From: an uncultured Lachnospiraceae bacterium
GTDB lineage: Bacteria > Bacillota > Clostridia > Lachnospirales > Lachnospiraceae
Assembly: GCA_947177515.1 (NCBI GenBank)
Contig: CAMWUU010000120.1
Location: forward strand, 1-9,219
Direction: 5' to 3'
DNA: 9,219 nt
Part shown: one piece after another, positions 1 to 6,208 of the stretch
How the letters are laid out: every line of letters starts with the position of its first letter
Position numbering within the stretch: the first letter of the stretch is position 1
Position numbers and translations under genes: made by a program
Notes under the pieces: model-generated
Seen by the model: only the letters and a program-made list of their open reading frames with translations
Databases searched by the model: none
Told to the model about the DNA's origin: nothing

Positions 1-697
1 GGCGGGTGACCGTCTGATTCTCAGCGCGGTGGCGGAGGATGTTAATTCCCAGGTTAGTATTTCTGGCAATGACCGCTTAGAATACGGGGAAAACGATGTA
101 AATGTGACGATTACAGCGGAAGATGGGACGGTCTGTACCTACCATATCCTTGCAAAAAGGAAGAGGGAGGAAACAAAGCCAGAGCCTACGGGTGTGGAGG
201 AGAAACCTTCCACAGGGGAGGAAATTCCTCCAAAGGGGGAAATTCCTCCTTTAGAGAAAAAGGTGTTTTATTTGTCGCAGGATGGGAAGATGCTTTGCGG
301 GAATTATCAATACCAGCTTGCAGAGGATGTGTCCGGACTTACCCTTCCTGAGGGGTATGAGGCCGATTTCCTTTTGGTGGATGGGGAGAGCATCCCAGCC
401 TATATGGCATCCCGGCAGTCGGAATATTGTCTGCTTGCCCTTACGAACGAGGAGGGGGAAACGGGGCTTTACCGTTTTGACCGTAAGGAGTATACCATAC
501 AGCGCTACGAGCCGGAAATCGTAAAGGTAACGGATACCAGTGGGCTTGACCAGAAACTAAATGAACTATTAGAACAGACCAGGGAATACGAACGCAAGAA
601 AAATAATATGAGCATCCTTTGCGGACTGCTGGGAGCTGCGGTTGTGGTGCTGTTACTGGTGTGTGTGCGCATGGGTATCCGGAACCGGGAAATATAA
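1..697 (+). CDS. Cadherin-like beta-sandwich surface protein, C-terminal membrane anchor (5' partial)
   Basis: The frame is open from base 2 and enters from outside the window, so the true start is upstream; the GTG at 29 is internal. The first visible ~55 residues (AEDVNSQVSISGND, then ENDVNVTITAEDGTVCTYHI) match the C-terminal half of the bacterial cadherin-like beta-sandwich domain, an extracellular Ig-like module often repeated in surface proteins. A charged, Pro/Glu-rich linker follows (EEIPPKGEIPP, encoded by two copies of GGAAATTCCTCC at 220 and 238), then a domain of about 110 residues that I do not recognise, a short charged helix (LDQKLNELLEQTREYERKK) and one hydrophobic segment (about 22 residues, starting MSILCGLLGAAVVVLLL) with the basic tail RMGIRNREI. 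This suggests the bulk lies outside the cell and the tail inside. No sortase motif is present. Its role is unknown; adhesion or cell-wall interaction is an inference from the domain. It is separated from the next unit by a strong terminator. Confidence 0.8.
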   Translation, partial: AGDRLILSAVAEDVNSQVSISGNDRLEYGENDVNVTITAEDGTVCTYHILAKRKREETKPEPTGVEEKPSTGEEIPPKGEIPPLEKKVFYLSQDGKMLCGNYQYQLAEDVSGLTLPEGYEADFLLVDGESIPAYMASRQSEYCLLALTNEEGETGLYRFDRKEYTIQRYEPEIVKVTDTSGLDQKLNELLEQTREYERKKNNMSILCGLLGAAVVVLLLVCVRMGIRNREI

Positions 698-772
698 GTT
701 GACTTGAAGGAAGGGTATGGAAATTGGCAGGTATTGCATGCCCTAAGGGGAAGGAACTTGATGTTGCGGGGG

Positions 773-817
773 AATCCGCTGTTGGAGGAGAGTTGGTCTT
801 CCGGCAGCGGATTTTTT
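773..817 (+). terminator. Strong Rho-independent terminator after the surface-protein gene
   Basis: Bases 773-781 (AATCCGCTG) pair perfectly with 805-813 (CAGCGGATT). The pairing continues inward through two T-G wobbles and GGAGG (784-788) with CTTCC (798-802), which includes one more wobble, giving a nearly continuous 16-bp stem with a 9-base loop (789-797). The stem runs straight into six Ts (812-817). It lies 75 bases after the stop codon of the upstream gene and 64 bases before the next promoter, so it insulates the two transcription units. Confidence 0.85.
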
Positions 818-880
818 GGCTATATGGTAATTTATGGAAATTGTTTTCCATTTACGGCTTTATTGCCTCAGGATTCCAGA

Positions 881-909
881 TTGACAAATTCGCCGGACTG
901 TTATATGAT
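881..909 (+). promoter_or_regulatory. Sigma-A promoter of the gntR-mcsA-mcsB-clpC unit
   Basis: A perfect -35 box TTGACA (881-886) is followed by a 17-base spacer and the -10 box TATGAT (904-909, five of six consensus bases). Transcription would start near 916, leaving a leader of about 35 bases before the ATG at 952. This is the best promoter in the window and lies just downstream of the terminator at 773-817. It could serve gntR alone or the whole cluster through clpC, since I see no convincing terminator between these genes. Confidence 0.85.
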
Positions 910-919
910 AGATATAACA
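899..919 (+). promoter_or_regulatory. Palindromic operator overlapping the -10 box and start site
   Basis: There is a perfect inverted repeat with 8-bp arms, TGTTATAT (899-906) and ATATAACA (912-919), around the 5-base centre GATAG. It covers the -10 hexamer and the expected transcription start. The outer GT...AC bases fit the general form of GntR-family operators. The regulator encoded immediately downstream is the obvious candidate to bind it, which would give negative autoregulation by blocking RNA polymerase. The identity of the binding protein is inferred from position and symmetry. Confidence 0.7.
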
Positions 920-951
920 AAAGATGCATCAGGGAAAGGACGGGGCGCGGG

Positions 952-1317
952 ATGATAGTGACAATTGACTTTAACAGTGATGAAGCAATCTACATACAGT
1001 TATGTAACCAGATTATCCTGGGGATTGCGACTGCACAGCTTCATGACGGTGACAGCCTGCCGTCGGTGCGTGACTTGGCAGAGGATGTCGGGATCAACAT
1101 GCACACGGTCAATAAGGCGTACTCGATTTTAAGGCAGGAGGGATATTTAAAACTGGATCGCAGGAAAGGCGCTGTCGTGGCACTTGATTATGACAAGCTG
1201 CAGGCGATTGCGAAGCTGAAGGGGCAGCTAAGGCTGGTGCTGGCGAGCGCAATCTGTCGGGGGGTTACTAGGGAGGAAATCCATCAGGCAGTTGATCAGA
1301 TTTATGACGGTTTTTGA
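952..1317 (+). CDS. GntR-family transcriptional regulator, short YtrA type
   Basis: A 121-residue protein made almost entirely of a GntR winged helix-turn-helix: the first helix around IYIQLCNQII (residues 13-22), the signature GDSLPSVRDLAEDVGIN (33-49), the recognition helix MHTVNKAYSIL (50-60) and the wing EGYLKLDRRKGAVVAL. Only about 45 residues of helix follow, too short for a FadR or HutC ligand domain; this is the layout of YtrA regulators, which usually sit beside ABC transporter genes. The frame is open back to 724, but I chose ATG 952 because the domain starts there and because terminator, promoter and operator all lie upstream. AAAGGA at 935-940 is the likely, slightly distant, ribosome binding site. 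It occupies the place that ctsR holds in Bacillus, ahead of mcsA, with a 122-base gap. It probably represses its own promoter through the palindrome at 899-919. Its signal is unknown. Confidence 0.88.
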   Translation: MIVTIDFNSDEAIYIQLCNQIILGIATAQLHDGDSLPSVRDLAEDVGINMHTVNKAYSILRQEGYLKLDRRKGAVVALDYDKLQAIAKLKGQLRLVLASAICRGVTREEIHQAVDQIYDGF

Positions 1318-1383
1318 TACATGGTGATATATGGGAAAGTTGGAATTATTTAAAGGAAGGCGGATGTTAATCCGTACTCTGTG

Positions 1384-1427
1384 TCTGCGCGCTGCCTGGC
1401 ATGGAGTTTCTTTTGTGGCGGCGCAGA
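1384..1427 (+). other. Inverted repeat in the leader before mcsA
   Basis: TCTGCGC (1384-1390) is an exact reverse complement of GCGCAGA (1421-1427), with three more possible pairs (GCC/GGC) inside a small internal loop. The structure ends four bases before the GAGGG ribosome binding site (1431-1435) of mcsA. No T-run follows, so it is not a terminator. It could affect mRNA stability or access to the mcsA start, but this is weakly supported. Another short hairpin, CGGAT-GTTA-ATCCG, lies a little upstream in the same gap. Confidence 0.35.
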
Positions 1428-1439
1428 AATGAGGGAATT

Positions 1440-2018
1440 ATGTTGTGTGGAATCTGTAAAGAAAAAGAGGCGACTGTTTTTTATACGGAGATCATCAACG
1501 GGGCGAAAAAGGAGCAGTATCTGTGCGGTGAGTGTGCGGCAAAGAGCACGGGGCTGCGCCTGAAAGCCCCGTTTGGGAATGGGGAATTCTCCCTTGGGAC
1601 ACTTCTGTCCGGACTTTTTGAAGAGTCCGTGCCAGGGGAGGAAAAGGGGGAGGATGTGCGGGTCGCGGAGCCGGGGAGTAAACTTTCCTGTCCAGGCTGC
1701 GGCATGACATACCCGAAGTTTTTGGAGGGTGGGGTTTTGGGCTGTCCGTCCTGTTATCAGTCATTTGGCAGGACACTGCTGCGCAAGATCCGCAGCAAAC
1801 AGGGGGCGGATGTGCATACGGGCAGGGGACCTAAGCATTTTACTGCATTAAAGGAAGCAGCAAAAACGCAGGAAATGGCTCCAAAGCTTGATGAGAGGGC
1901 AAGGCTTTCGATGCAGCTAAAGCAGGCAGTCGAGCGGGAAGATTATGAACTGGCGGCGCGCCTGCGGGATGCGCTGCGCGCCGCTAGAAAGCAGGAGGCA
2001 GGATGCTTGGATGAATAA
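1440..2018 (+). CDS. mcsA: McsA, zinc-binding activator of the McsB/ClpC system
   Basis: A 192-residue protein with the full McsA layout: a CxxC pair at C3/C6 with C29/C32, a second set C84/C87 (SCPGCGMTYP) with C102/C105 (GCPSCYQSF), and a C-terminal UVR motif at about 158-182 (LKQAVEREDYELAARLRDAL). All eight cysteines expected to bind zinc are present and the length fits the family. In Bacillus, McsA binds and activates the arginine kinase McsB and takes part in heat and metal stress responses; the UVR motif mediates contact with partner proteins. The frame can be extended to ATG 1401, but start 1440 gives the canonical N-terminus (MLCGICKEKEATVF) and has GAGGG at 1431-1435. The gene overlaps mcsB by 8 bases, a sign of translational coupling. 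It is often mislabelled as an excinuclease because of the UVR motif. Confidence 0.92.
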   Translation: MLCGICKEKEATVFYTEIINGAKKEQYLCGECAAKSTGLRLKAPFGNGEFSLGTLLSGLFEESVPGEEKGEDVRVAEPGSKLSCPGCGMTYPKFLEGGVLGCPSCYQSFGRTLLRKIRSKQGADVHTGRGPKHFTALKEAAKTQEMAPKLDERARLSMQLKQAVEREDYELAARLRDALRAARKQEAGCLDE

Positions 2019-3045
2019 ATGGTATGGGAACCGGGCGGAGGAGCCCATTGTGATTGCAAGCCGTGTACAGTTAAAGAGAAATTTGGCACAGTACCGTTTC
2101 GTTGGAAAGATGGAAGGGGAGGAATATAGTGTGGTTGCCGACCTGGTGCGCGGCAAGGCGGCGGATCTTGAGCGGGTGGAGGATATGAAATACTATTCCT
2201 GCAGTGTGGGGAAGCTTTCCCCGCTTGAGCGGGAGGCACTTGTGGAAAATTCCATTATCAGCGCTGTGCTGCCCAAAAAACAGGGGGCGGCGCTTGTGCT
2301 GTCGGAGGATGAGGGTGTTTCCATCCTAGTCAATGAGGAAGATCATATCTGTATCCGTGTGAACGCGCTGGGGAGTGACCTAAAGAAAGCTTATGGGCGT
2401 GCGCTGCGAATAGATGGGTGCTTAGAGGAGTTAGGCTATGCTTACGATCCCCGTTATGGCTACCTGTGTGCATCCCCGCTCCATACGGGAACTGGGTTCC
2501 ACGCGGATTATCTTTTATTTCTTCCGGCCATCACAATGACAGGCAAGCTCCAAAAGCTTTCGGATGAGATTGGGAAATTTGATATGGAAATATTTGGAAT
2601 ATCGGGCGAAGGAACAAAAACGGAAGCGTTTTTGTACCGGGTTGTAAACCGGAAAACGCTCGGTTTAACGGAAGAGGAAATCATGGCACATATTAATCAG
2701 GTATTGGAACAGATTGTGGCGAAAGAAAAAAAGTACAGGGAATATCTGTGTCAGGGGAGCGAAACCGAGATTTTGGATAAAGTGTTTCGTTCGTTTGGCA
2801 TCCTGCGCTATGCGAAAAAGCTGAATACGGCGGATTCCCTGATGTTGTATTCGCAGCTTAAATTTGGGCATGACCTCGGTCTGATCACGCTTTTGCGCAA
2901 ACCGGATCTTTATGGGCAGTTAATGAAGGTACAGCCCGCAAATCTCCAGAAACTGTGTGGGAAGAGCCTTAGTGTGGAGGAGAGGGGGAAGTACCGGGCG
3001 GATTATTTTAACCGATTGATGGAGTGTGAAAGGGGTGTGAGGTAG
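2011..3045 (+). CDS. mcsB: McsB-family protein (ATP:guanido phosphotransferase fold) with degenerate active site
   Basis: A 344-residue protein collinear with McsB over its whole length, placed between mcsA and clpC. McsB phosphorylates arginines of misfolded proteins and of CtsR, marking them for ClpCP. Start ATG 2011 has AGGAGG at 1993-1998 (12 bases away) and gives an N-terminus aligning with McsB. Family landmarks are present: ASRV..KRN (16-24), VNEEDH (107-112) and GISGEG (196-201). Key positions are changed, judged by alignment from memory to Bacillus McsB and arginine kinase: the second Arg of SSRxRLxRN is Gln20; the Arg of NEEDHIR is Cys114; the Cys of CPTN is Ser155 (ASPLHTGTG); the Arg of LRAS is His164; the Arg of the RGxxGE loop is Phe195; the nucleotide-site His of VEKHLIS is Ser81. 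The C-terminal RDxxRA phosphoarginine motif reads RGKYRA (325-330). The reading frame is intact, so this is not a decayed gene, but catalysis is doubtful. A role as a non-catalytic adaptor is inferred. Confidence 0.9.
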   Translation: MNKWYGNRAEEPIVIASRVQLKRNLAQYRFVGKMEGEEYSVVADLVRGKAADLERVEDMKYYSCSVGKLSPLEREALVENSIISAVLPKKQGAALVLSEDEGVSILVNEEDHICIRVNALGSDLKKAYGRALRIDGCLEELGYAYDPRYGYLCASPLHTGTGFHADYLLFLPAITMTGKLQKLSDEIGKFDMEIFGISGEGTKTEAFLYRVVNRKTLGLTEEEIMAHINQVLEQIVAKEKKYREYLCQGSETEILDKVFRSFGILRYAKKLNTADSLMLYSQLKFGHDLGLITLLRKPDLYGQLMKVQPANLQKLCGKSLSVEERGKYRADYFNRLMECERGVR

Positions 3046-3171
3046 GCGAAAGTGATGTGGGGAGTGAACCCTTTTGTTTGCTAGTGCCAGTGTGGGTGGG
3101 ATTGATTGCCCATAAGTGTGGTGGGTGTGTTTTTACAATTAAAATATCCGGATCGAAAAGGAGATAATGTT
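3046..3171 (+). other. 126-base gap between mcsB and clpC
   Basis: This is the longest gap after gntR within an otherwise compact cluster. It is rich in TG and GGG. CCCA (3109-3112) can pair with either TGGG at 3097-3100 or TGGG at 3122-3125, the latter followed by TTTTT (3130-3134), but these 4-bp stems are too weak to call a terminator or switch. TAAAAT at 3140-3145 could be a -10 box, without a good -35 box. No CtsR heptad repeat and no CIRCE element are seen. The last part holds the clpC ribosome binding site AAGGAG (3158-3163). Confidence 0.4.
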
Positions 3172-5634
3172 TTGAAGGAGAAGTTTACTGAAAATGCCAG
3201 GCAAGCCATCCGTTTGGCAACGGAAACGGCATATGATATGGGACATAATTATATAGGGACAGAGCATCTTCTGATCGGGCTGACAAAGGCGAATGGTGTG
3301 GCCGGGCGGGTGCTTGACGAATTTGAGGTGGATGAGGAGAAGCTGGTTGAGATGGTAAAGCAGTTGATCGCGCCGGAGGGCGGGATTGGCGTGATGGAGA
3401 AGGATAATTTTACGCCGCGTGTACGCAGGATACTGGATGCGAGCGCGAAGGAGAGTATGCGCTTAAAATCGGAACAGATTGGAACGGAACATATCCTGAT
3501 GGCGTTAATTAAGGACTCGGACTGTATTGCAGTAAGACTTTTAAACACCCTTGGGGTCAACCTCCAAAAGCTTTATATAGATTTGCTGGCAGCGTGCGGT
3601 GTGGATCAGGCTTTTATGAAAAATGAGATGAGCGGGGCGAAAGGGCGCGGACGCGGCAAATCCGCGACACCAACCTTAAACCAGTACAGCAGGGATCTGA
3701 CGCAGCTTGCGAGGGAAGGCAGGCTTGACCCTGTTATTGGCAGGGAAGATGAGATCGCGCGTGTCATCCAGATTTTAAGCAGGCGCACAAAGAACAATCC
3801 CTGCCTTGTCGGTGAGCCGGGTGTGGGGAAAACGGCAGTGGTGGAAGGGATTGCGCAAAAGATTGTGGATGGGGATGTGCCGGAAGTGATCGGGGGCAAA
3901 CGAGTGCTGACACTTGATCTTTCCGGGATGGTTGCCGGTTCAAAGTACCGCGGGGAATTTGAAGAGCGCATCAAGCGCGTGGTTGGTGAGGTGATCTCGG
4001 ATGGCAATGTGCTTTTGTTCCTCGATGAGCTGCATACAATTATCGGTGCGGGTGGCGCGGAGGGAGCCATTGATGCTTCCAATATCTTAAAACCTTCGCT
4101 TGCGCGCGGGGAACTGCAACTGATTGGTGCGACCACAAGGGAGGAGTACCGCAAGTATATTGAGAAGGATGCCGCGCTTGAGCGGCGTTTCCAGCCGGTG
4201 GTGGTCGAGGAGCCTTCAGAGGAGGAAGCCGTAAAGATTTTGCGCGGGTTAAGCCCAGCCTACGAGGCGCATCATAAGGTGCGCATCACCGAGGGGGCAA
4301 TCGAGGCCGCAGTACACCTAGCAAGCCGTTATGTCAATGACCGTTTTCTACCAGATAAGGCAATCGATGTGATGGATGAGGCTGCGTCGAAAGTGCGTCT
4401 TAGTATTTATACACCTTCAGCAAAAGTGAAGGAAGCGCAGGAGAAACTCGCATTGTTGGAGCAGGAGAAGGAGGACGCGATCAAAGCGGAAGAATTTGAG
4501 CGCGCAGGGGAGATCAAGCGCCGTCAGGAGCGCATCCGTGTTAAGATGGAAAAACTGGAACAGGAGCGGGAGCGCGAACGGGAGGATGCCGTGCTTACCG
4601 TGGGCGAGGAGGAGATTGCGGATGTGATTTCCCAGTGGACAAAGATCCCCCTGAAACGGTTAAGGGAGGATGAGAGCGAGCGCCTGTTACATCTGGAGCA
4701 GACGCTGCACGGGCGTGTTATTGGTCAGGAGGAAGCAGTGGGTGCGGTTGCAAAAGCGATCCGGCGCGGCCGTGTCGGTTTGAAAGACCCAAACCGTCCA
4801 ATCGGTTCTTTCTTATTCCTAGGACCGACCGGTGTGGGCAAGACAGAACTTTCAAAAGCGCTTGCCGAGGCGATGTTCGGGGATGAGAATGCAATGATCC
4901 GTGTGGATATGACCGAATATATGGAAAAGCACAGTGTTTCCCGTATGATTGGTTCGCCGCCTGGATATGTTGGCTATGACGAGGGCGGACAGTTAAGTGA
5001 GAAAGTGCGCCGCAATCCGTATTCTGTGATTTTGTTTGACGAGATTGAGAAGGCTCATCCGGACATTTTTAATATCTTGCTCCAGATTTTGGATGATGGG
5101 CATGTAACCGATGCGCAGGGACGCAAGGTCAGCTTTAAGAATACAATTATTATTATGACTTCGAATGCGGGAGCCCAGAATATTGTATCGCCGAAACGGC
5201 TCGGTTTTACGGGGCGGGAGGATGCAAAAGCGGATTACAACAAGATGAAGGAAGGCGTAATGGACGAGGTAAAGCGCCTGTTTAAGCCGGAGTTTTTAAA
5301 CCGCATCGATGAGATGATTGTTTTCCATGCACTGACCCGCGAAGATATCTGTGAGATTGTAAAGATCATGCTTGGGACGGTGGAAAAACGCTGTATGGTT
5401 CAGATGCAGATCCGCGTAAAGGCAGAGGAAGCGCTTCTTTTGCATCTTGCAGAGGAGGGCTTTGATGAGAAATATGGAGCCAGGCCGCTTAGGCGTGCAA
5501 TACAGACAAAGGTTGAGGATCGGCTGACGGAGGAAATCCTAGAAGGCAGGGTTCGCGCAGGGGATACGGTGACGCTTGGGTTTGCGGACGGGAAGATAAA
5601 GCTTACGATCCGGCACAGGCGCGAGCGGGCATAG
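3172..5634 (+). CDS. clpC: ClpC, HSP100 AAA+ unfoldase of the ClpCP protease
   Basis: An 820-residue class I Clp ATPase. Order: double Clp-N repeat (about 1-145), first AAA+ module with Walker A GEPGVGKT (214-221) and Walker B LLFLDE (281-286), middle domain (about 420-475) containing a UVR-like coiled coil, second AAA+ module with GPTGVGKT (551-558) and ILFDE (620-624), the ClpP-docking tripeptide LGF (677-679), and a C-terminal D2 domain with GARPLRRAIQ. The short single-wing middle domain marks ClpC rather than ClpB. The protein unfolds substrates and feeds them to ClpP; McsB/McsA and MecA are its usual adaptors. Both N-repeats keep GTEH (E31, E106), the glutamates that bind phosphoarginine in Bacillus ClpC. 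I chose start TTG 3172 because AAGGAG (3158-3163) sits 8 bases upstream and the N-terminus MKEKFTENARQ matches the family; the frame extends to a TTG at 3106 with no family support. Confidence 0.97.
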   Translation: MKEKFTENARQAIRLATETAYDMGHNYIGTEHLLIGLTKANGVAGRVLDEFEVDEEKLVEMVKQLIAPEGGIGVMEKDNFTPRVRRILDASAKESMRLKSEQIGTEHILMALIKDSDCIAVRLLNTLGVNLQKLYIDLLAACGVDQAFMKNEMSGAKGRGRGKSATPTLNQYSRDLTQLAREGRLDPVIGREDEIARVIQILSRRTKNNPCLVGEPGVGKTAVVEGIAQKIVDGDVPEVIGGKRVLTLDLSGMVAGSKYRGEFEERIKRVVGEVISDGNVLLFLDELHTIIGAGGAEGAIDASNILKPSLARGELQLIGATTREEYRKYIEKDAALERRFQPVVVEEPSEEEAVKILRGLSPAYEAHHKVRITEGAIEAAVHLASRYVNDRFLPDKAIDVMDEAASKVRLSIYTPSAKVKEAQEKLALLEQEKEDAIKAEEFERAGEIKRRQERIRVKMEKLEQEREREREDAVLTVGEEEIADVISQWTKIPLKRLREDESERLLHLEQTLHGRVIGQEEAVGAVAKAIRRGRVGLKDPNRPIGSFLFLGPTGVGKTELSKALAEAMFGDENAMIRVDMTEYMEKHSVSRMIGSPPGYVGYDEGGQLSEKVRRNPYSVILFDEIEKAHPDIFNILLQILDDGHVTDAQGRKVSFKNTIIIMTSNAGAQNIVSPKRLGFTGREDAKADYNKMKEGVMDEVKRLFKPEFLNRIDEMIVFHALTREDICEIVKIMLGTVEKRCMVQMQIRVKAEEALLLHLAEEGFDEKYGARPLRRAIQTKVEDRLTEEILEGRVRAGDTVTLGFADGKIKLTIRHRRERA

Positions 5635-5642
5635 GGTAGGTT

Positions 5643-5668
5643 TGCCAACAAATTCATCGAATTTGGCA
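5643..5668 (+). repeat. Bulged inverted repeat just after clpC
   Basis: TGCCA (5643-5647) and AATTC (5651-5655) pair with GAATT (5659-5663) and TGGCA (5664-5668), leaving a 3-base bulge (ACA) and a 3-base loop. It starts 8 bases after the clpC stop. The sequence after it is A-rich rather than T-rich on the + strand, so it is not a standard terminator for clpC. It may stabilise the 3' end of the clpC mRNA, weakly attenuate transcription or bind a protein near the downstream promoter candidate. Confidence 0.4.
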
Positions 5669-5676
5669 GAAATCAG

Positions 5677-5705
5677 TAGAAAAAAATTTAAAGCTATGTT
5701 AAAAT
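5677..5705 (+). promoter_or_regulatory. Possible promoter for the 5780-8035 genes
   Basis: TAGAAA (5677-5682, four of six consensus bases) and TAAAAT (5700-5705, five of six) are separated by 17 bases, inside the only strongly AT-rich patch of this region. It would give the small conserved gene, radA and the helical-protein gene their own transcript with a leader of about 65 bases. The -35 box is weak, and read-through from clpC is equally possible. Confidence 0.45.
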
Positions 5706-5779
5706 AAGGGCGGGTACAGTTTATGTGGCTCAGATATTTTGTGGCCTAAAAATGGCGTGATGCCGGTAAGGAGGATATG

Positions 5780-6190
5780 ATGGAGAAAGGATTGATCTGG
5801 AAGGAAGAAGATGGGACGCTTGGTTTTGGGAATTATACGCTGGCGGAAAAATCAAAGGTGAATGATTTTGAATTCGACGGGGATTTATATAAAGTAAAGA
5901 CATTTTGTGAGATGACGAAACTTGAGCGCAACGGAATGTTTGTCTATGAGTCCGTACCGGGAACCGCGGTGGGGCATTTTTCCGTATCCGAAAAGGCGGT
6001 GGCTTTTGATGTGACTTCCCTTGAAGATGCGCAGATCACACTGGAGTTAGAGCCGGAAAAGGAATATAAGATTTTTATTGACGAAATCAATGTCGGGAAG
6101 ATGAAGACGAATCTTGGCGGAAAGCTCGTTTTAAGTATTGAGAAGAAAGATGGCGCGGGTTCGGCGGTTCGCGTTGTGAAATGTGTATAG
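5780..6190 (+). CDS. Small conserved beta-rich protein of unknown function
   Basis: A 136-residue acidic protein without signal peptide, membrane segment or cysteine motif (one Cys near residue 42 and one next to the C-terminus). Two adjacent ATGs exist; I prefer 5780 because the strong AAGGAGG (5768-5774) lies 5 bases from it but only 2 from ATG 5777. The first half (WKEEDGTLGFGNYTLAEKSK, then LYKVKTFCEMTKLERNG) has alternating polar and hydrophobic residues typical of beta strands. The second half contains DAQITLELEPEKEYKIF and MKTNLGGKLVLSIE, like a small beta-sandwich. I recall similar short proteins in Lachnospiraceae carrying the database label 'endosialidase', but there is nothing here to support enzyme activity, and I would not transfer that name. 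It lies 18 bases upstream of radA and is probably cotranscribed with it. Confidence 0.85.
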   Translation: MEKGLIWKEEDGTLGFGNYTLAEKSKVNDFEFDGDLYKVKTFCEMTKLERNGMFVYESVPGTAVGHFSVSEKAVAFDVTSLEDAQITLELEPEKEYKIFIDEINVGKMKTNLGGKLVLSIEKKDGAGSAVRVVKCV

Positions 6191-6208
6191 TCAGGCAGGG
6201 GAGTTTAC

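Noticed and set aside
217..249. Repeated GGAAATTCCTCC units, each near-palindromic, as a possible regulatory site
   Set aside because: They lie inside a coding region and encode a repeated Glu-Ile-Pro-Pro linker; simple linker duplication explains them.
724..951. Upstream extension of the GntR frame, adding 76 residues before ATG 952
   Set aside because: It would run through the terminator, promoter and operator, and the added residues have no GntR similarity; the domain begins right at 952.
1304..1333. Possible separate promoter for mcsA (ATGACG and TATATG)
   Set aside because: Both boxes match only four of six bases and the spacing is not optimal; far weaker than the promoter at 881-909.
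1401..1439. Extended mcsA start at ATG 1401
   Set aside because: It adds 13 non-family residues, lies inside the leader hairpin loop and has no ribosome binding site; ATG 1440 gives the normal McsA N-terminus.
3106..3171. Extended clpC start at TTG 3106
   Set aside because: The 22 extra residues match nothing in ClpC and no Shine-Dalgarno sequence precedes them, whereas AAGGAG is well placed for TTG 3172.
1318..3171. CtsR heptad operators or CIRCE elements in front of the protease genes
   Set aside because: Looked for paired GGTCAAA-type repeats and the TTAGCACTC/GAGTGCTAA palindrome by eye; neither was found.
3606..4154. Long open frame on the minus strand across clpC (182 codons) and similar minus-strand frames over radA
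   Set aside because: They are antisense shadows of strongly conserved coding sequence, are Ser/Pro/Arg-rich, and lack ribosome binding sites and family features.
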